Assembly (NCBI GenBank): GCA_025504975.1
Contig: JANUWI010000012.1
Coordinates: 124,001 to 188,000, forward strand
DNA length: 64,000 bases
Direction: 5' to 3'
DNA from: Plenodomus lindquistii
Lineage: Eukaryota; Ascomycota; Dothideomycetes; Pleosporales; Leptosphaeriaceae
Shown: in pieces, positions 44,028-54,296 of the stretch
Layout of the letters: each line of letters starts with the position of its first letter
How positions within the stretch are numbered: the first letter of the stretch is position 1
Notes under the pieces: generated by a model
Seen by the model: only the letters and a program-made list of their open reading frames with translations
Told to the model about the DNA's origin: nothing
Databases searched by the model: none
Translations under genes and position numbers: made by a program

Positions 44028-45669
44028 TCACACCCCTGTGCCGGGGAAGGCACCCTTTTTGTTCAAGACCACCATTGCATGCTCGCGGGAGATGTAGCCC
44101 TTCATCAAACCCTGTGAGATTGTCAGACGATGTCCAGGAAGTGCGACCGTCTTGTGTTGCCCACGTACCTTGTAGATCTGATTGGCCAGTAAGCACTCGA
44201 CCTCGTCGTCGTCGACGACTTGGCCGCTGCCTTTGCCTGCAATGGCCATCCTGAGCGCTGCGCCGAAGTTGGCTAGCGGTATCCTTGATTTGCGTATCCT
44301 GTCCTTCTCCGTCTGTCCTTCTTTGAGATCGTCGTAGCCACCGGCTAGATAGACCTTCCTCAATAGGTTTCGCAAAGCGATGTCGCGACTTCGCTCCAGC
44401 GTGAGGAAGATGCGTCGTCTGACAAACTCTGGCTCGCCGTCTGCGAGAGCCTTGTCGAAGCCAGTAAGGTCACCCCGCTTTATGCATGCTACGAGGGGTC
44501 CGAATATACGTTCGAGGTGAGGGGCTTCGGCGAGAAGACGAGCGGTGGGAACTTTGTGTTGTGTGATGAGGCGGCACGGGATAAGATATGTGAGGATCAA
44601 CCTGTGGTCGTCAGCACCATAGTCTTACTGGGTGCAGGGATTCCTTACGTCTTGTTTTGCTGTGATCGCGACCAGCACGACTCCCAAGCGTCCTGCAGGT
44701 CTTGTTCCGCCTGATTATGTCAGAAAGGCCATTATCCATGGTTCATATAAACACACCTTTGCATAGTCCTCCTGCAAAAACGCAAGGACACCAGTGTAGT
44801 ATTTGTAGGTCACCCGGTGGGCCCGTGGGTATAGTTCGAAGGGAGGGAGGTCGGACTGCGCTTGTATCGATCGTACAACATTCTTCGAGAGACTGATGGC
44901 TTTCAACTACAAGGCCTGGGTTAGCTGCGAAGTGCAAGGTACGATTTGGTTACCTCTTACTTTGAAGTATGTCTTGAACTGAAGATTGGCGATGCAGTAA
45001 ACACCCCACTTGCGTGACTCGGAAATGTCTGGGTTTCTGGGAATGGTCAGATGCAACACTCTACCATGATTGTATAGCATACCTGTCACCGAGACATAGA
45101 GCGAAGATCCTGTTGAACACTCGAGCGGCTTCCTCGAGCTTTTGGTTCTGAGCGACTGCGCTGACAATGTCGTCCGAGTAGCCCGTGTTCAGGGTCACTG
45201 GCTTCGCTTTTGCCAGATACTCGTCTGCCCGTATAGCAATCTTTCTCAGGTGGTTTGCGGTGAAATACAAGGTGAAGATGGCCCATGGAGGCAGTTGCCC
45301 GCCAGAAATGTGTTTGATGAAGCTACTGGTCAGATCCTTCCATGCGTCATAGACTGCAACGTATTGACGATCGCCCAGTCGACCTTGGTTGGCCGCTTCG
45401 TCTACTTTTATAATCTGCTTGACTGCGCGCCAGTAGCATGCAATGATTTCCACCCAAGCTCCAGCTTCCTTGTTGGTCATGCGCGTGTTCTTGGCTGATT
45501 TGAGCGCATACCGAATGTCGCCTTCGATCTTGTCGTCGTTGGATGCGCGAAAAAAGTCATAGAGCCGGCCAGGGTCATGGGCAGGCGCGACTGGGCTCAA
45601 GAAGTTTGCGACGGGTTGGGCCAGGCCAGAGGCATAGGCCTCGTGAAAGGGAACCAATGCGGCTTGCAT
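44028..45669 (-). CDS. CSN12: CSN12/PCID2-like PCI-domain protein
   Basis: Six exons on the minus strand: 45669-45083, 45036-44961, 44906-44757, 44710-44649, 44601-44169 and 44111-44028, giving about 463 residues. The frames match at every join (for example CLGDR/NPDISESRKWGVYCIANLQFKTYFK/LKAISLSKNVVRSIQ). The family (yeast Csn12, animal PCID2, related to Thp1/Sac3 partners) has a TPR-like N-terminal half and a C-terminal PCI domain. Here that domain includes TYLIPCRLITQHKVPTARLL, IRRGDLTGFDKAL-like sequence (CIKRGDLTGFDKAL), VECLLANQIYKGLMKGYI and SREHAMVVLNKKGAFP. Csn12-Thp3 acts in transcription-linked splicing and mRNA processing; PCID2 acts in TREX-2 mRNA export. Either role is possible. 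The start at 45669 (MQAALVPFHEAY) is 412 bp from divergent RPL20. Confidence 0.88.
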
Positions 45670-46081
45670 CTTACGATAGGGTGAAAATTGGCGTGGCGGA
45701 GAATGATAGGTGGTGCGCGGCTGACTACACTGGTTCAAGCTTTGCGCATTGTTCAACGACACTTTACTCCAAGAGTCGAGTCGAGTTGTGCTGTTGGTGG
45801 TGATGGTGGTGATGGTGGTGTTGGTGGTGTTGGTCGGTGTTTGAGCTGTTTGCATGCCGACCCACCTCAAGTCATTCTCGCCTGTCTGCCAAGCACACCC
45901 AGGGCAATGGCATCCGAAACGGGCTAGCGCGCACGAAGAAGCGAATTCGACGGCCGGGCGTCCACACAGCCCACGGTCGACCGACTTCCAATTCACAACT
46001 CCAAGGGTACTAACCTCGCAGCACAACAAAGGTCAGTCGCCGTTGCTTGATACTCCCACCGCCATCGCTAACAAATTGCAG
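45670..46081. promoter_or_regulatory. Bidirectional promoter of CSN12 and RPL20
   Basis: 412 bp separate two divergent ATGs. The CSN12 side carries an imperfect GGTGGTGAT/GGTGGTGTT repeat at 45796-45834 in its probable leader. No other gene fits here. Confidence 0.6.
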
Positions 46082-47081
46082 ATGGGTAAGCACTCTCTCT
46101 CCTCCATGTCCCCGTTCCGCCAGCAATTGCAGTCCCGTGGAAATTTCGAACAAGCCCTGCGCATACGATGACGACGTCCAACCTCGACTATGGCTGCGTG
46201 ACCAGGACGCGACTGCCTGGGTGGAAGGGGACGAGCAGTTTCGCACTATGCTTGCACATTGCATGTCCTTCCGAGCGTTGTTGTGCGACGACACGAAATC
46301 ATTGTCAAGGAGCCGTCGCAAAAGGCCAACAACCCGCCATCTATCGTACGAGCAACCTCGCATAGAGCTTGACCCGCCCGTGTCCCTTCTTCGACTGCAA
46401 CTGCTGGATCAGACACAGTCACCAACATCGTACGGCCATACTGACGATTCCATAGCTCGCTTCCAGGAATACCAGATCATCGGGCGCCATCTGCCGTCAG
46501 AGGCCAACCCAGCCCCAAAGATCTACCGCATGCGCATCTTTGCGCCCAACGAGGTCGTCGCCAAGTCACGGTTCTGGTACTTCCTTGGCAAGCTCCGCAA
46601 GATCAAGAAGGCCAACGGTGAGATCGTCTCCGTCAACCAGGTGTGTAGTGACAACAATCTCAAGTAATCATGGGTCAGATTCTGACAGCTGCTAGATCCA
46701 CGAGAAGCGCCCCCAGAAGGTCAAGAACTTTGGTATCTGGATCAGGTACGACTCGCGCTCCGGCACCCACAACATGTACAAGGAGTACCGCGAGATGTCC
46801 CGTGTCGCCGCCGTCGATGCTCTCTACCAGGATATGGCCGCCCGTCACCGATCGCGTTTCAGGCAGGTCCAGGTACGTTGTCCGAGTCTTCAGTCTACGA
46901 ATACTGTACTAACAAACCCCAGATCCTCAAGGTTGTTGAGATCGAGAAGGCCGACGACATCCGCCGCCCATACATCAAGCAGCTCCTCGTCAAGAACCTC
47001 AAGTTCCCCCTTCCCCACCGCATCAACAAGAAGGCCGGCAAGAAGATCTTCTCCTCCACCAGGCCATCCACTTTCTTCTAA
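46082..47081 (+). CDS. RPL20: 60S ribosomal protein eL20 (L18a)
   Basis: Four exons: 46082-46085, 46456-46640, 46696-46872 and 46923-47081, giving 174 residues. eL20 sits on the solvent side of the large subunit near the 5S rRNA region. The protein reads MARFQEYQIIGRHLPSEANP, then PKIYRMRIFAPNEVVAKSRF, VKNFGIWIRYDSRSGTHNMY, VDALYQDMAARHRSRF and ends KKIFSSTRPSTFF; every block is family-typical and the length is exact. The first exon is only ATGG, followed by a 370-nt intron (GTAAGC...CCATAG). A tiny first exon and long first intron are usual for fungal ribosomal protein genes, often with regulatory content. The divergent neighbour is CSN12. Confidence 0.96.
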
Positions 47082-47894
47082 GCGTGTTTCTCATTACGGA
47101 GTGCGGTCTGGATGGGCAGGGACAATATGGGTTTCCCTCGGTTATGCATGCTTCACGAAAAGAAGTACATTAGGAACGAATGAAAATCCCTGATACCTCC
47201 ATTCGAGTCGTCGAGTCTTGTGATGTATGTTGGGAGGGGTTCCATGGTGCACATGGGAATATGGGACCAGCTCTAAGCGACCGAGACTGAGCATGCTCGT
47301 AGAACATAGCTGATGCGACAAACGTTAGACAATGAAGTCATGCAACCAATCGCCGTCGTCGTCTGTCGCTTTTGAAATCCTACATTGTCCTGATTGCAAC
47401 TGGCTATGATTATCGAGACTACCCTCATACATGAACTTTTACAATCCAAATTTCAGCTCACCTTCAATTTGTCCCTGTACCTTCTCAAGACACTCCAAGC
47501 GCCACCAAACTGGTCGGTATACCACCAGGTAATAAGTTCTGATCAGTCATCAAGTAAGACAATGTATTATCCAGCAACTTTAAAAAGACGATCGCTGCTC
47601 GACCTCACCGCTGATTGGCCAGACCAGTAGTAGCACGCGCAACGCGTTCGACGTCGACCACACAGAACGGGAACCTCGGTCCCATTCTCCCCGCATCAAG
47701 CTTACATCCCCCAAAACAACATATGATAGACAATGTATAGTACATAGGCTATATGGTTCGCTGTCCAGTCTGGCGCTGCCTATTATCCCGTTTTCAATCC
47801 TCACTGCTAACTTAACAATTACCTCACCTGTTTTGCCTGTTTGCCTTGCATTTCCACAAAACAGCACCTCCACATCTACATCTACACGTCTTCC

Positions 47895-47930
<36 letters not shown>
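47082..47930. other. Intergenic, RPL20 3' end and hydratase promoter
   Basis: No gene is supported. It ends in a (CA)15 tract that runs to the enoyl-CoA hydratase ATG. Confidence 0.5.
47899..47928. repeat. (CA)15 microsatellite adjoining the hydratase ATG
   Basis: Fifteen uninterrupted CA dinucleotides end two bases before the ATG at 47931, so they lie in the 5' leader immediately in front of the start codon. Confidence 0.95.
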
Positions 47931-47933
<3 letters not shown>

Positions 47934-49245
47934 TCCAACCCCGAACGCCCCAAACCCTCCCCCCGCCACCCCGACATCTCCCTCCCTACATCCTACAACA
48001 CCCTCCCCTTCACCCAAATCCGCACCGCGCACCACCCCGCCGAACCAAGCATTATAATCCTCACTTTGTACCGGCCCAAAAAGTACAATGCGTTTACGGA
48101 CAAGATGCGCGAGGAGATTGAAGCAGCGTATAGCATGTTTGACGTGGATGATCGGGTGAAATGCGTTGTTTTGACGGGGGAGGGGCGAATGTTTTGCGCA
48201 GGGGCGGATTTGGAAATTGGGTTTGGGGAGGGGGCGAGTGGGGAGGGGGCGGAGAGGGTGGTTGATCATCGGGATGGGTGAGTGAGTGTGTTGAACGTAT
48301 TTGCCTTTTTTTTTTTTTTTTTTTTTTTTTTCACTCATTCATTCATTCATTTCAATTTTTTCTTATCTTTGATCCTTTTTCGTTTCTTGTTTCTTGGTTC
48401 TTCTTCGTGCTGGGAGTGAATAAAGGGTAGACGAGACGACGATGATGCGATGGCGGGGCATGCAGTGTGGGACGGACCAACAGCGAAGCAGCAGACATGC
48501 GTGAGTGATGGATGGATATATCAACCATACTGACAAACATGGTCCAGCGGAGGCAGAGTAACCCTCTCAATCCACCACTGCCGCAAACCCACCATCGCAG
48601 CAATAAACGGCTCCGCAGTCGGCATCGGCATCACCATGACCCTCGCCGCAAACATGCGCATCGCCTCTTCCGCCGCAAAAATCGGCTTCGTCTTTGCCCG
48701 CCGCGGAATCGTCATGGAGGCTTGTTCCTCGTATTACCTGCCCCGCCTCATTGGCTATTCTAGGGCTATGCAGGCCGTCACCACGGGCGGCACGTATCGC
48801 GCTGACGATGAGATTTGGAATGGGCTTTTTGCGGAGACGCTGGATAGGGCCGAGGATGTGCTGCCCAGGGCGTTGGAGGTGGCGGAAGAGGTGGTGAGGA
48901 ATACGAGTGCGGTTAGTACGCATTTGATGAAGGAGATGATGTGGAGGGATGCGGGGAGTCCAGAGGGCCAGCATTTGCTGGATTCGAGAATCATTTATGA
49001 GTTATTTGGGAGCCCGTAAGTTGTAGCCATCGATCGTCGTCGTGGCTTTCGATGTATTCGTGATAGTAGAAAGCTGACTTGTGAACAGAGACAATACCGA
49101 GGGCGTCAAGTCTTTCTTCGAGAAGAGACCGGCCAAGTTTGTGGGGACGCTGGAAAACACAAAGATGACGCAGTATCCGTGGTTCATGCAATTGGATATC
49201 TTGGGGAGGCCAAAGGTGGCTCCGACGGGTAAGCCAAAAATCTAA
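47931..49245 (+). CDS. Enoyl-CoA hydratase/isomerase family protein
   Basis: Three exons, 47931-48277, 48548-49015 and 49089-49245, give about 323 residues. Crotonase-fold enzymes hydrate or isomerise acyl-CoA intermediates in beta-oxidation or specialised pathways. Motifs: RPKKYNAFTDKM, oxyanion-hole block GEGRMFCAGADLEIG, second block KPTIAAINGSAVGIGITMTL, and the acid/base loop FARRGIVMEACSSYYLPRLIG, where Glu lies at the usual position. The tail DNTEGVKSFFEKRPAKF is also typical. The protein ends GKPKI, with no classical SKL-type peroxisomal signal; if a last intron starts at the GGTAAG near 49228 the end would differ. Intron 1 (270 nt) contains a 26-base T run. The substrate cannot be told from sequence alone. 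Confidence 0.86.
48306..48331. repeat. T26 homopolymer inside intron 1 of the hydratase gene
   Basis: Twenty-six consecutive T, followed by CACTCATTCATTCATTCAT. Length is likely to be variable and prone to sequencing error, but it lies within an intron. Confidence 0.85.
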
Positions 49246-49499
49246 GTAGGTGGAAAAGGGTTTGCGTGAAAACTCGTAGGTGATTAGAAACAAAGTCTAT
49301 CATTCTGCAAACATGCTAGACGACCTCCAGTCTTCCACCATCACATATTCCCCTCATCTTTTCAATCACGTTGTCTGCATCTCGAAACATCCAGAGACAT
49401 ATCAGAGTGCTGATAGAGACACGCGTCGTACCTACTACACCCATCTGCCATCTTACATCACCACGCACATATTCCTTACAACACAACATTCTCGAGCCA

Positions 49500-50940
49500 T
49501 CAGACGGTTGCCGGATCGTTGATACCACCGTTGGTAATGATATATGTCGCTTCTTTCTCAGGCATGTCTACAGAAACTTGTCAGTCCTTGCTGCGAGCAC
49601 AAGAGCACGATACGTACCTGGAGAATCCTGAATCTTGGCCACTCGCTCCTCGCCACGACCTTTTCGCAACAGAATCCTCGTAGCAGATGCGTGAGCAAGA
49701 ATGTGACCACCGACTGGCTTGCGACCGTCGGCACCGGCGAAGAGAGCACTCGCTCCTGGGTCGCTCTGGACTTGATTCGTCATGAGTACAGCAACGTTGA
49801 ACTCTGGTCTGGGTCAGTGAACAGGGTCTGCGACAGTCAGCGAAGACCTCACCTTCGGCGACATGCGTCAACTTTGAAAGGAACTGATTGAGCTTCTGTT
49901 GGCGTTCATTCAGCTCGCCACGACCAGTATAGTCAACACGAAAGAGAGCCATGATGCTGTCGATGATGAGGAGGCGATACTCGTTACTAACAAAGAACTC
50001 TGCGACCTTGTTGAGGAGCTCCATCTGATGCTCCGAGTTCACAGCGCGAGCATAAGTGATGTTATCCTGTGCTATAAGCTGTCAGTACAGTCAGACTATT
50101 CAGTGGTGGGGGACTTGCCAGCTTCTGGATCGACGCCGAAGCGCTCAGCGATCTGGGCGATCCTCTCTGGTCTGAAGGTACCTTCTGTGTCTATGGCTCA
50201 CTGTCAGATCGCTCGACATGGATCGAGAACGCCACGAACCTATATACGCGACCTTGCCATCTGCTCCACCCATATCCTTCGGAAGTTGTGCAATAACCGA
50301 CATGGTGTGCGATAATTGCGTCTTTCCACAGCGAAACTCGCCAAAAACCTCACTGATACTCATGGTTTGGAACCCGCTGTTCACAGTCAGTCAACGATTC
50401 GACTACGCTTAGAATGGAGGATCTCTCACCCTCCAAGTACAGCATCGAGCGCCTTACTCCCCGTCGAAATCTTGATGACGCGTTTCCGCTGCTGACCCAG
50501 CTCTTGCGCAGTCTGGAAGCCACCGCCAGAAGGCTACTTCACGTGTCAGCAATCACTCATGTTCATTCCCACTCCATCTCCAAACCCCTCACCACCCATG
50601 CCGCAAACAAGCATCACTCACCATACACTTAGCCAATGCATCCTTGACCTTATCCACCTTAATTTCACTAAACCCCTTAATCTTGAGCAGATTCCTCCTT
50701 GTCGCAGAATGCACACTCGCGATAGTATAGTACCCATTGGCTTTGAGCTTTGCAATGTCGACGGCCCCGATGCCGTGGGCTTGGATGGCGTCAATGTCGA
50801 CTATGAAACCGTCCTGTGGTGGTGTTAGTCGTTGCCATGGGGTGGTAGGGGTGATGCGTGTGCAGAAGAGAGGGGAAGGAGGTGAGGTGGCGACATACAT
50901 CCACGTGTGAGTCGTCGCTTGCTACGGAGGAAGGCGCCAT
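49500..50940 (-). CDS. DMC1: Meiotic recombinase Dmc1
   Basis: Eight exons on the minus strand: 50940-50899, 50813-50622, 50533-50430, 50376-50240, 50190-50119, 50071-49853, 49803-49618 and 49567-49500, giving about 339 residues. Dmc1 is the meiosis-specific RecA/Rad51 ATPase that forms filaments on resected ends and drives interhomolog strand exchange. N-terminal HhH domain: IQAHGIGAVDIAKLKANGYYT. Walker A: GEFRCGKTQ. Further motifs: DTEGTFRPERI, LLIIDSIMALFRVDYTGRGELNERQQ (Walker B and following region) and LMTNQVQSDPGASALFAG. The ADGRKPVGGHILAHASATR and GRGEERVAKIQDSP blocks point to Dmc1 rather than Rad51. One intron (50072-50118) is GC-AG. The gene suggests a capacity for meiosis. Confidence 0.95.
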
Positions 50941-51977
50941 GGTGATGTCGGTGGTGGTGTCGGTATGGGTGGTGGTGATAGAGATGCGTTGGAGGGAACG
51001 ATGCAGTGCTATCATGAAAGAATGGACGCGTGTAGAAGACGTGTAGAAGACGTGTAGAAGACACGAGGTGCGAGACGAGACGGGAAGATGATTTTTCGAG
51101 GATATGATGGTAGAGGAAGGCGCGGTGAGTAGACGCGCCAGGACGCGTGCACACGTGCATGGGTGGGTGGGAGGACGGAAGGCACGACCAGTGTGCAGCA
51201 CCAATCTCGAGAACTTTGCAAATTGTCCAGTTCTCTGGCATGTTATTTGTATCAAATCATGACATAGGGAGTAGACGCGTAGACTCCAGCTCTCGAGTTG
51301 TGTTCTTGACCGTTGTGTGAGGGTAGGGTTGAATGAAGGACACATTGAGTGACGCGGCCCACTTAGGCAGAGCTCAAACATTCGGGACAAGTATGCTGTT
51401 CAAATGCATATATTCAATGACATGTTACACGCCACTACGTCTATGCAAGAACAGTGAAGAAATTGTTGAACAAGGGCAAAGGCTGCCAACTCAGCTCCGA
51501 CAAACACACAGCAACCTCACTCTTCCTCAAACTGCCCCCAGCTCCCTCCAGTTCTTTCTGCTACCACTCACATCACAGCCGCCTTCCCGGTCTATCGGCG
51601 AATCACATCAAACCAAACATATATGTGGAAGTCTGCGTCAACGAAGAAGCAGGCTATCTACAGTATAGATATGGTTCAAGAATCGCATTCTCAACTCGCC
51701 AAGCCGTCGTCTGTTTGGAAAAAATGGTAGAATGGTCCAAGTAAGGTAAGGGATATAACATTTGTGGGTATCAGCGTGGGAATCGTGAAACTTTTGTCTT
51801 GCTCGTCGATGATTCGTGAAGTCAAGGAGTGTGCCGGATTTGATGTTGATGAGGCCGAGAAACGATTGTGTGTTGCATCAGATGAAAAGAAAATGTTGGG
51901 TAGGGATGTGTATTGTTGTAGAAAAGTCGCTGTGATGCTACTCGCAGCAACGCTTGAAGTTGACCGTTGCTCGCCGC
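50941..51977. other. Intergenic, DMC1 promoter and GIS2 3' end
   Basis: No gene is supported. A 3x 11-bp repeat lies at 51029-51061. The DMC1-proximal part is rich in GGTGGTG and CACACGTGC-like sequence. Confidence 0.45.
51029..51061. repeat. Three perfect copies of an 11-bp unit
   Basis: CGTGTAGAAGA repeats three times without mismatch, about 90 bp upstream of the DMC1 ATG, probably in the promoter or leader. Confidence 0.85.
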
Positions 51978-53005
51978 CTAAGCGACAGCAGTGGTGGGCA
52001 CAATAGGCTGGACTGCAGCCACGACGGGGGCGGGTGTACCGGCAGCAGCGACGTCGCCATTGACCTCAGCCTGTGTGCAGTCACGCGAGATGTGACCAGC
52101 CTCGCCGCAGCGGTAGCAGGTCTTGCCGGCGGTGTTGAGGGGACCACCGTTGGGGGCAGTGCAATCGCGGGAGATGTGGCCTGTTGTACATTAGCCATGA
52201 GACCTGGGTCCAGATCGAGGCACATACCCAGCTTGCCGCAAGCGTAGCACTTCATGGCCTGAGCCTGGCAGTCGCGGGCGAAGTGGTTAGGTCCGCCGCA
52301 CTTGTAGCAGGTAGCAGGGCGAGCGCCGCCAGCGAAGCCGCCCCTGAAGCCTCCTCCGAAGCCTCCTCCACGAGGGGGAGCGCCAGCTCCACGGCCTCCC
52401 ATTCCTGGGTTGGGGCAGTTGCGGGCGAGGTGGCCCGACAGACCACAGCTGTAGCAGCGTCCGCTGGTGCCAGCTCCGCTCAGGCGCAGAGTCGGGCAGT
52501 CAGCCTGGACGTGGCCAAGGCCCTGGCAGTGGTAGCACTGCTTGGCTGCTATCCGTCAGTTGTTTGTCCTGACAAGAATTGTAGCCAAATGCTAATGCTG
52601 ATGCGCCCGCCGTATTTGTGCGTGGGGCAAGGCTTCGCGCGAACGCGAGGGGCAACGGTGGGTGTGACGTACTCTCAGTGGTGCGGGGATGGGGGCATCC
52701 GTTGGACTCGTGGCCGGGCTGCTTGCCTTTGAGGGGTCAGTGGCGGCTCTCAGGGACATGTGTGTCGAGGTGCAGTCTTACAGTTGTAGCAGAGCCTCTC
52801 CGAGGAGGAGCACACCTCTGCGGTCTCGTGTCAGTCGCACCCTCGTATTCGTAGCAAGGTTCCACAGCTGCCATGGCACAACGCAGGTACCGGCCTTGTC
52901 TCGCTGCAGTGTGCGCCAGAGCCAGTGCGCCGGGGAAGAGCTCTTACCAGCGTAGTGCCCAACGTTTCCGCACTTGAAGCATGCGCGACGTGATAGAGAC
53001 GACAT
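51978..53005 (-). CDS. GIS2: Gis2/Byr3-like protein with seven CCHC zinc knuckles
   Basis: Five exons on the minus strand: 53005-52948, 52817-52782, 52726-52673, 52548-52228 and 52180-51978, giving about 223 residues. Homologous to yeast Gis2, fission-yeast Byr3 and animal CNBP, which bind single-stranded nucleic acids and affect translation of specific mRNAs. Seven C-x2-C-x4-H-x4-C knuckles can be counted: CFKCGNVGHYAEVC, CYNCKQPGHESNGC, CYHCQGLGHVQADC, CYSCGLSGHLARNC, CYKCGGPNHFARDC, CYACGKLGHISRDC and CYRCGEAGHISRDC. An RGG/glycine-rich spacer (GFGGGFRGGFAGG) separates knuckles four and five. Knuckles 1, 2 and 6 are split by introns, which is why unspliced frames show only four. The tail is Ala/Val/Pro-rich. 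Confidence 0.94.
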
Positions 53006-54296
53006 GATGCTTGGTTCCTTGCCGTGATTCTGCAACTCGTGTAAGCACGTATGGCCGTGGGCGGTGGTCGTGGGCGTGGGCGAAACGGAGTGGATCGCGA
53101 AGCAACGTGGGGGGGCTTCTGCGCGTTGCGCTTGCGGGTGACGTCTGCGGGACCCAGGCCGTTTGCTAGCGAGCGCCGTGGGCTGCGTGGGCGGGGGGAG
53201 AGGGGGGAGAGGGGGCGCAAGTACCTGCTACGGGCTTGTTCGATTTCCTTCACCTGCGTCGTCTGTTAGCCGCAGATTTTTCGAGGGCTGTCGAGGGGTA
53301 CGGCGATGCGGAGGAGCACGCGCCGAGCGGGACCCAGAGGCGCTCCTCCAGCAGCACCATCCAGCAGCATCATCCAGCAGCGGCAAGGCGCAAGGCCAGA
53401 GGGGGGCGCAACGTACTTTCTGACTTCCAGACCTTCCCTCAGCGACACTGCTGCGACCGTCCTCCGGAAAATCTGAGTCGTGGCTGAACTTGGTGGTTTG
53501 CAGAAAACACCAAGGCACGAGGCAAAAAGGAACCTCTTGCATGCCATGGCACTGCCAGCCGTGGTCCCTGCCGCGCACTAGCCACAATGCGCAATCAGTG
53601 TGCTTTCCGAGGTCGAATGCACGCAACGGCCCTGGACCAGGCTGGCTCGTCCAATCCCCATGGCCTGCAGGATGCGCCGCCTTGCCTGTTGCTGTCTAGA
53701 CGCGAATCACCTCCTATCACGCTGCAGCTGTTGTGTCATTAGGCGGGAGGCTAGAATCGAGGGGGAAGTGAGCGGCAATAGCGGGGGGTTGATAGACGCA
53801 GTCACGCCCCAGGAGAAATGAGCCGCATGAATCTGGTCAAATTAACACACAAGACCAGCACCCTTCTCATGTCCTCTCGAGTGCGCTACTTGACAAGCTG
53901 GTGACTTTGCTTCACAGCGCTGTCTCGCATGCGCAGAAGAGGACTGGGCTGCTGTGACGTCAGACGCTGGCGCCTCGGCGTTGACTGGCATGGTGGTGCA
54001 TGCATGCATGGCCTGACATCTTGGCTCCATACCCATCTCTACTCTACTCGCCTGCAGAGAGAGATATCTACAAGACCGTCACACAGTTCAGGTGCTCTCA
54101 TCACTTGGTATGCATCGCATCGCGAGCGCACTACGAACAACCTGGTTCCTTTATATTGATACAGGATCATGTCTTGAACGTGCAAGTTTTACAAGGATGT
54201 GCTCGGCCGTGAAGTTGTCCCAAAAAGCAGGTCACCAGGTGCAACTATGCCGAGTCGAGCCTTGATGGACCTCCAGTCTTCAACCGCCTTCGACTC
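53006..54296. other. Intergenic, GIS2 promoter and UAP1 3' end
   Basis: No gene is supported. GC-rich with GGGGAGA repeats near 53190-53215; overlapping frames have low-complexity Arg/Ser sequence only. Confidence 0.45.

Noticed and set aside
46047..46667. 206-codon frame across RPL20 intron 1
   Set aside because: It reads through the intron into the real RPL20 exon 2 frame (FQEYQIIGRHLP), so it is an unspliced artefact.
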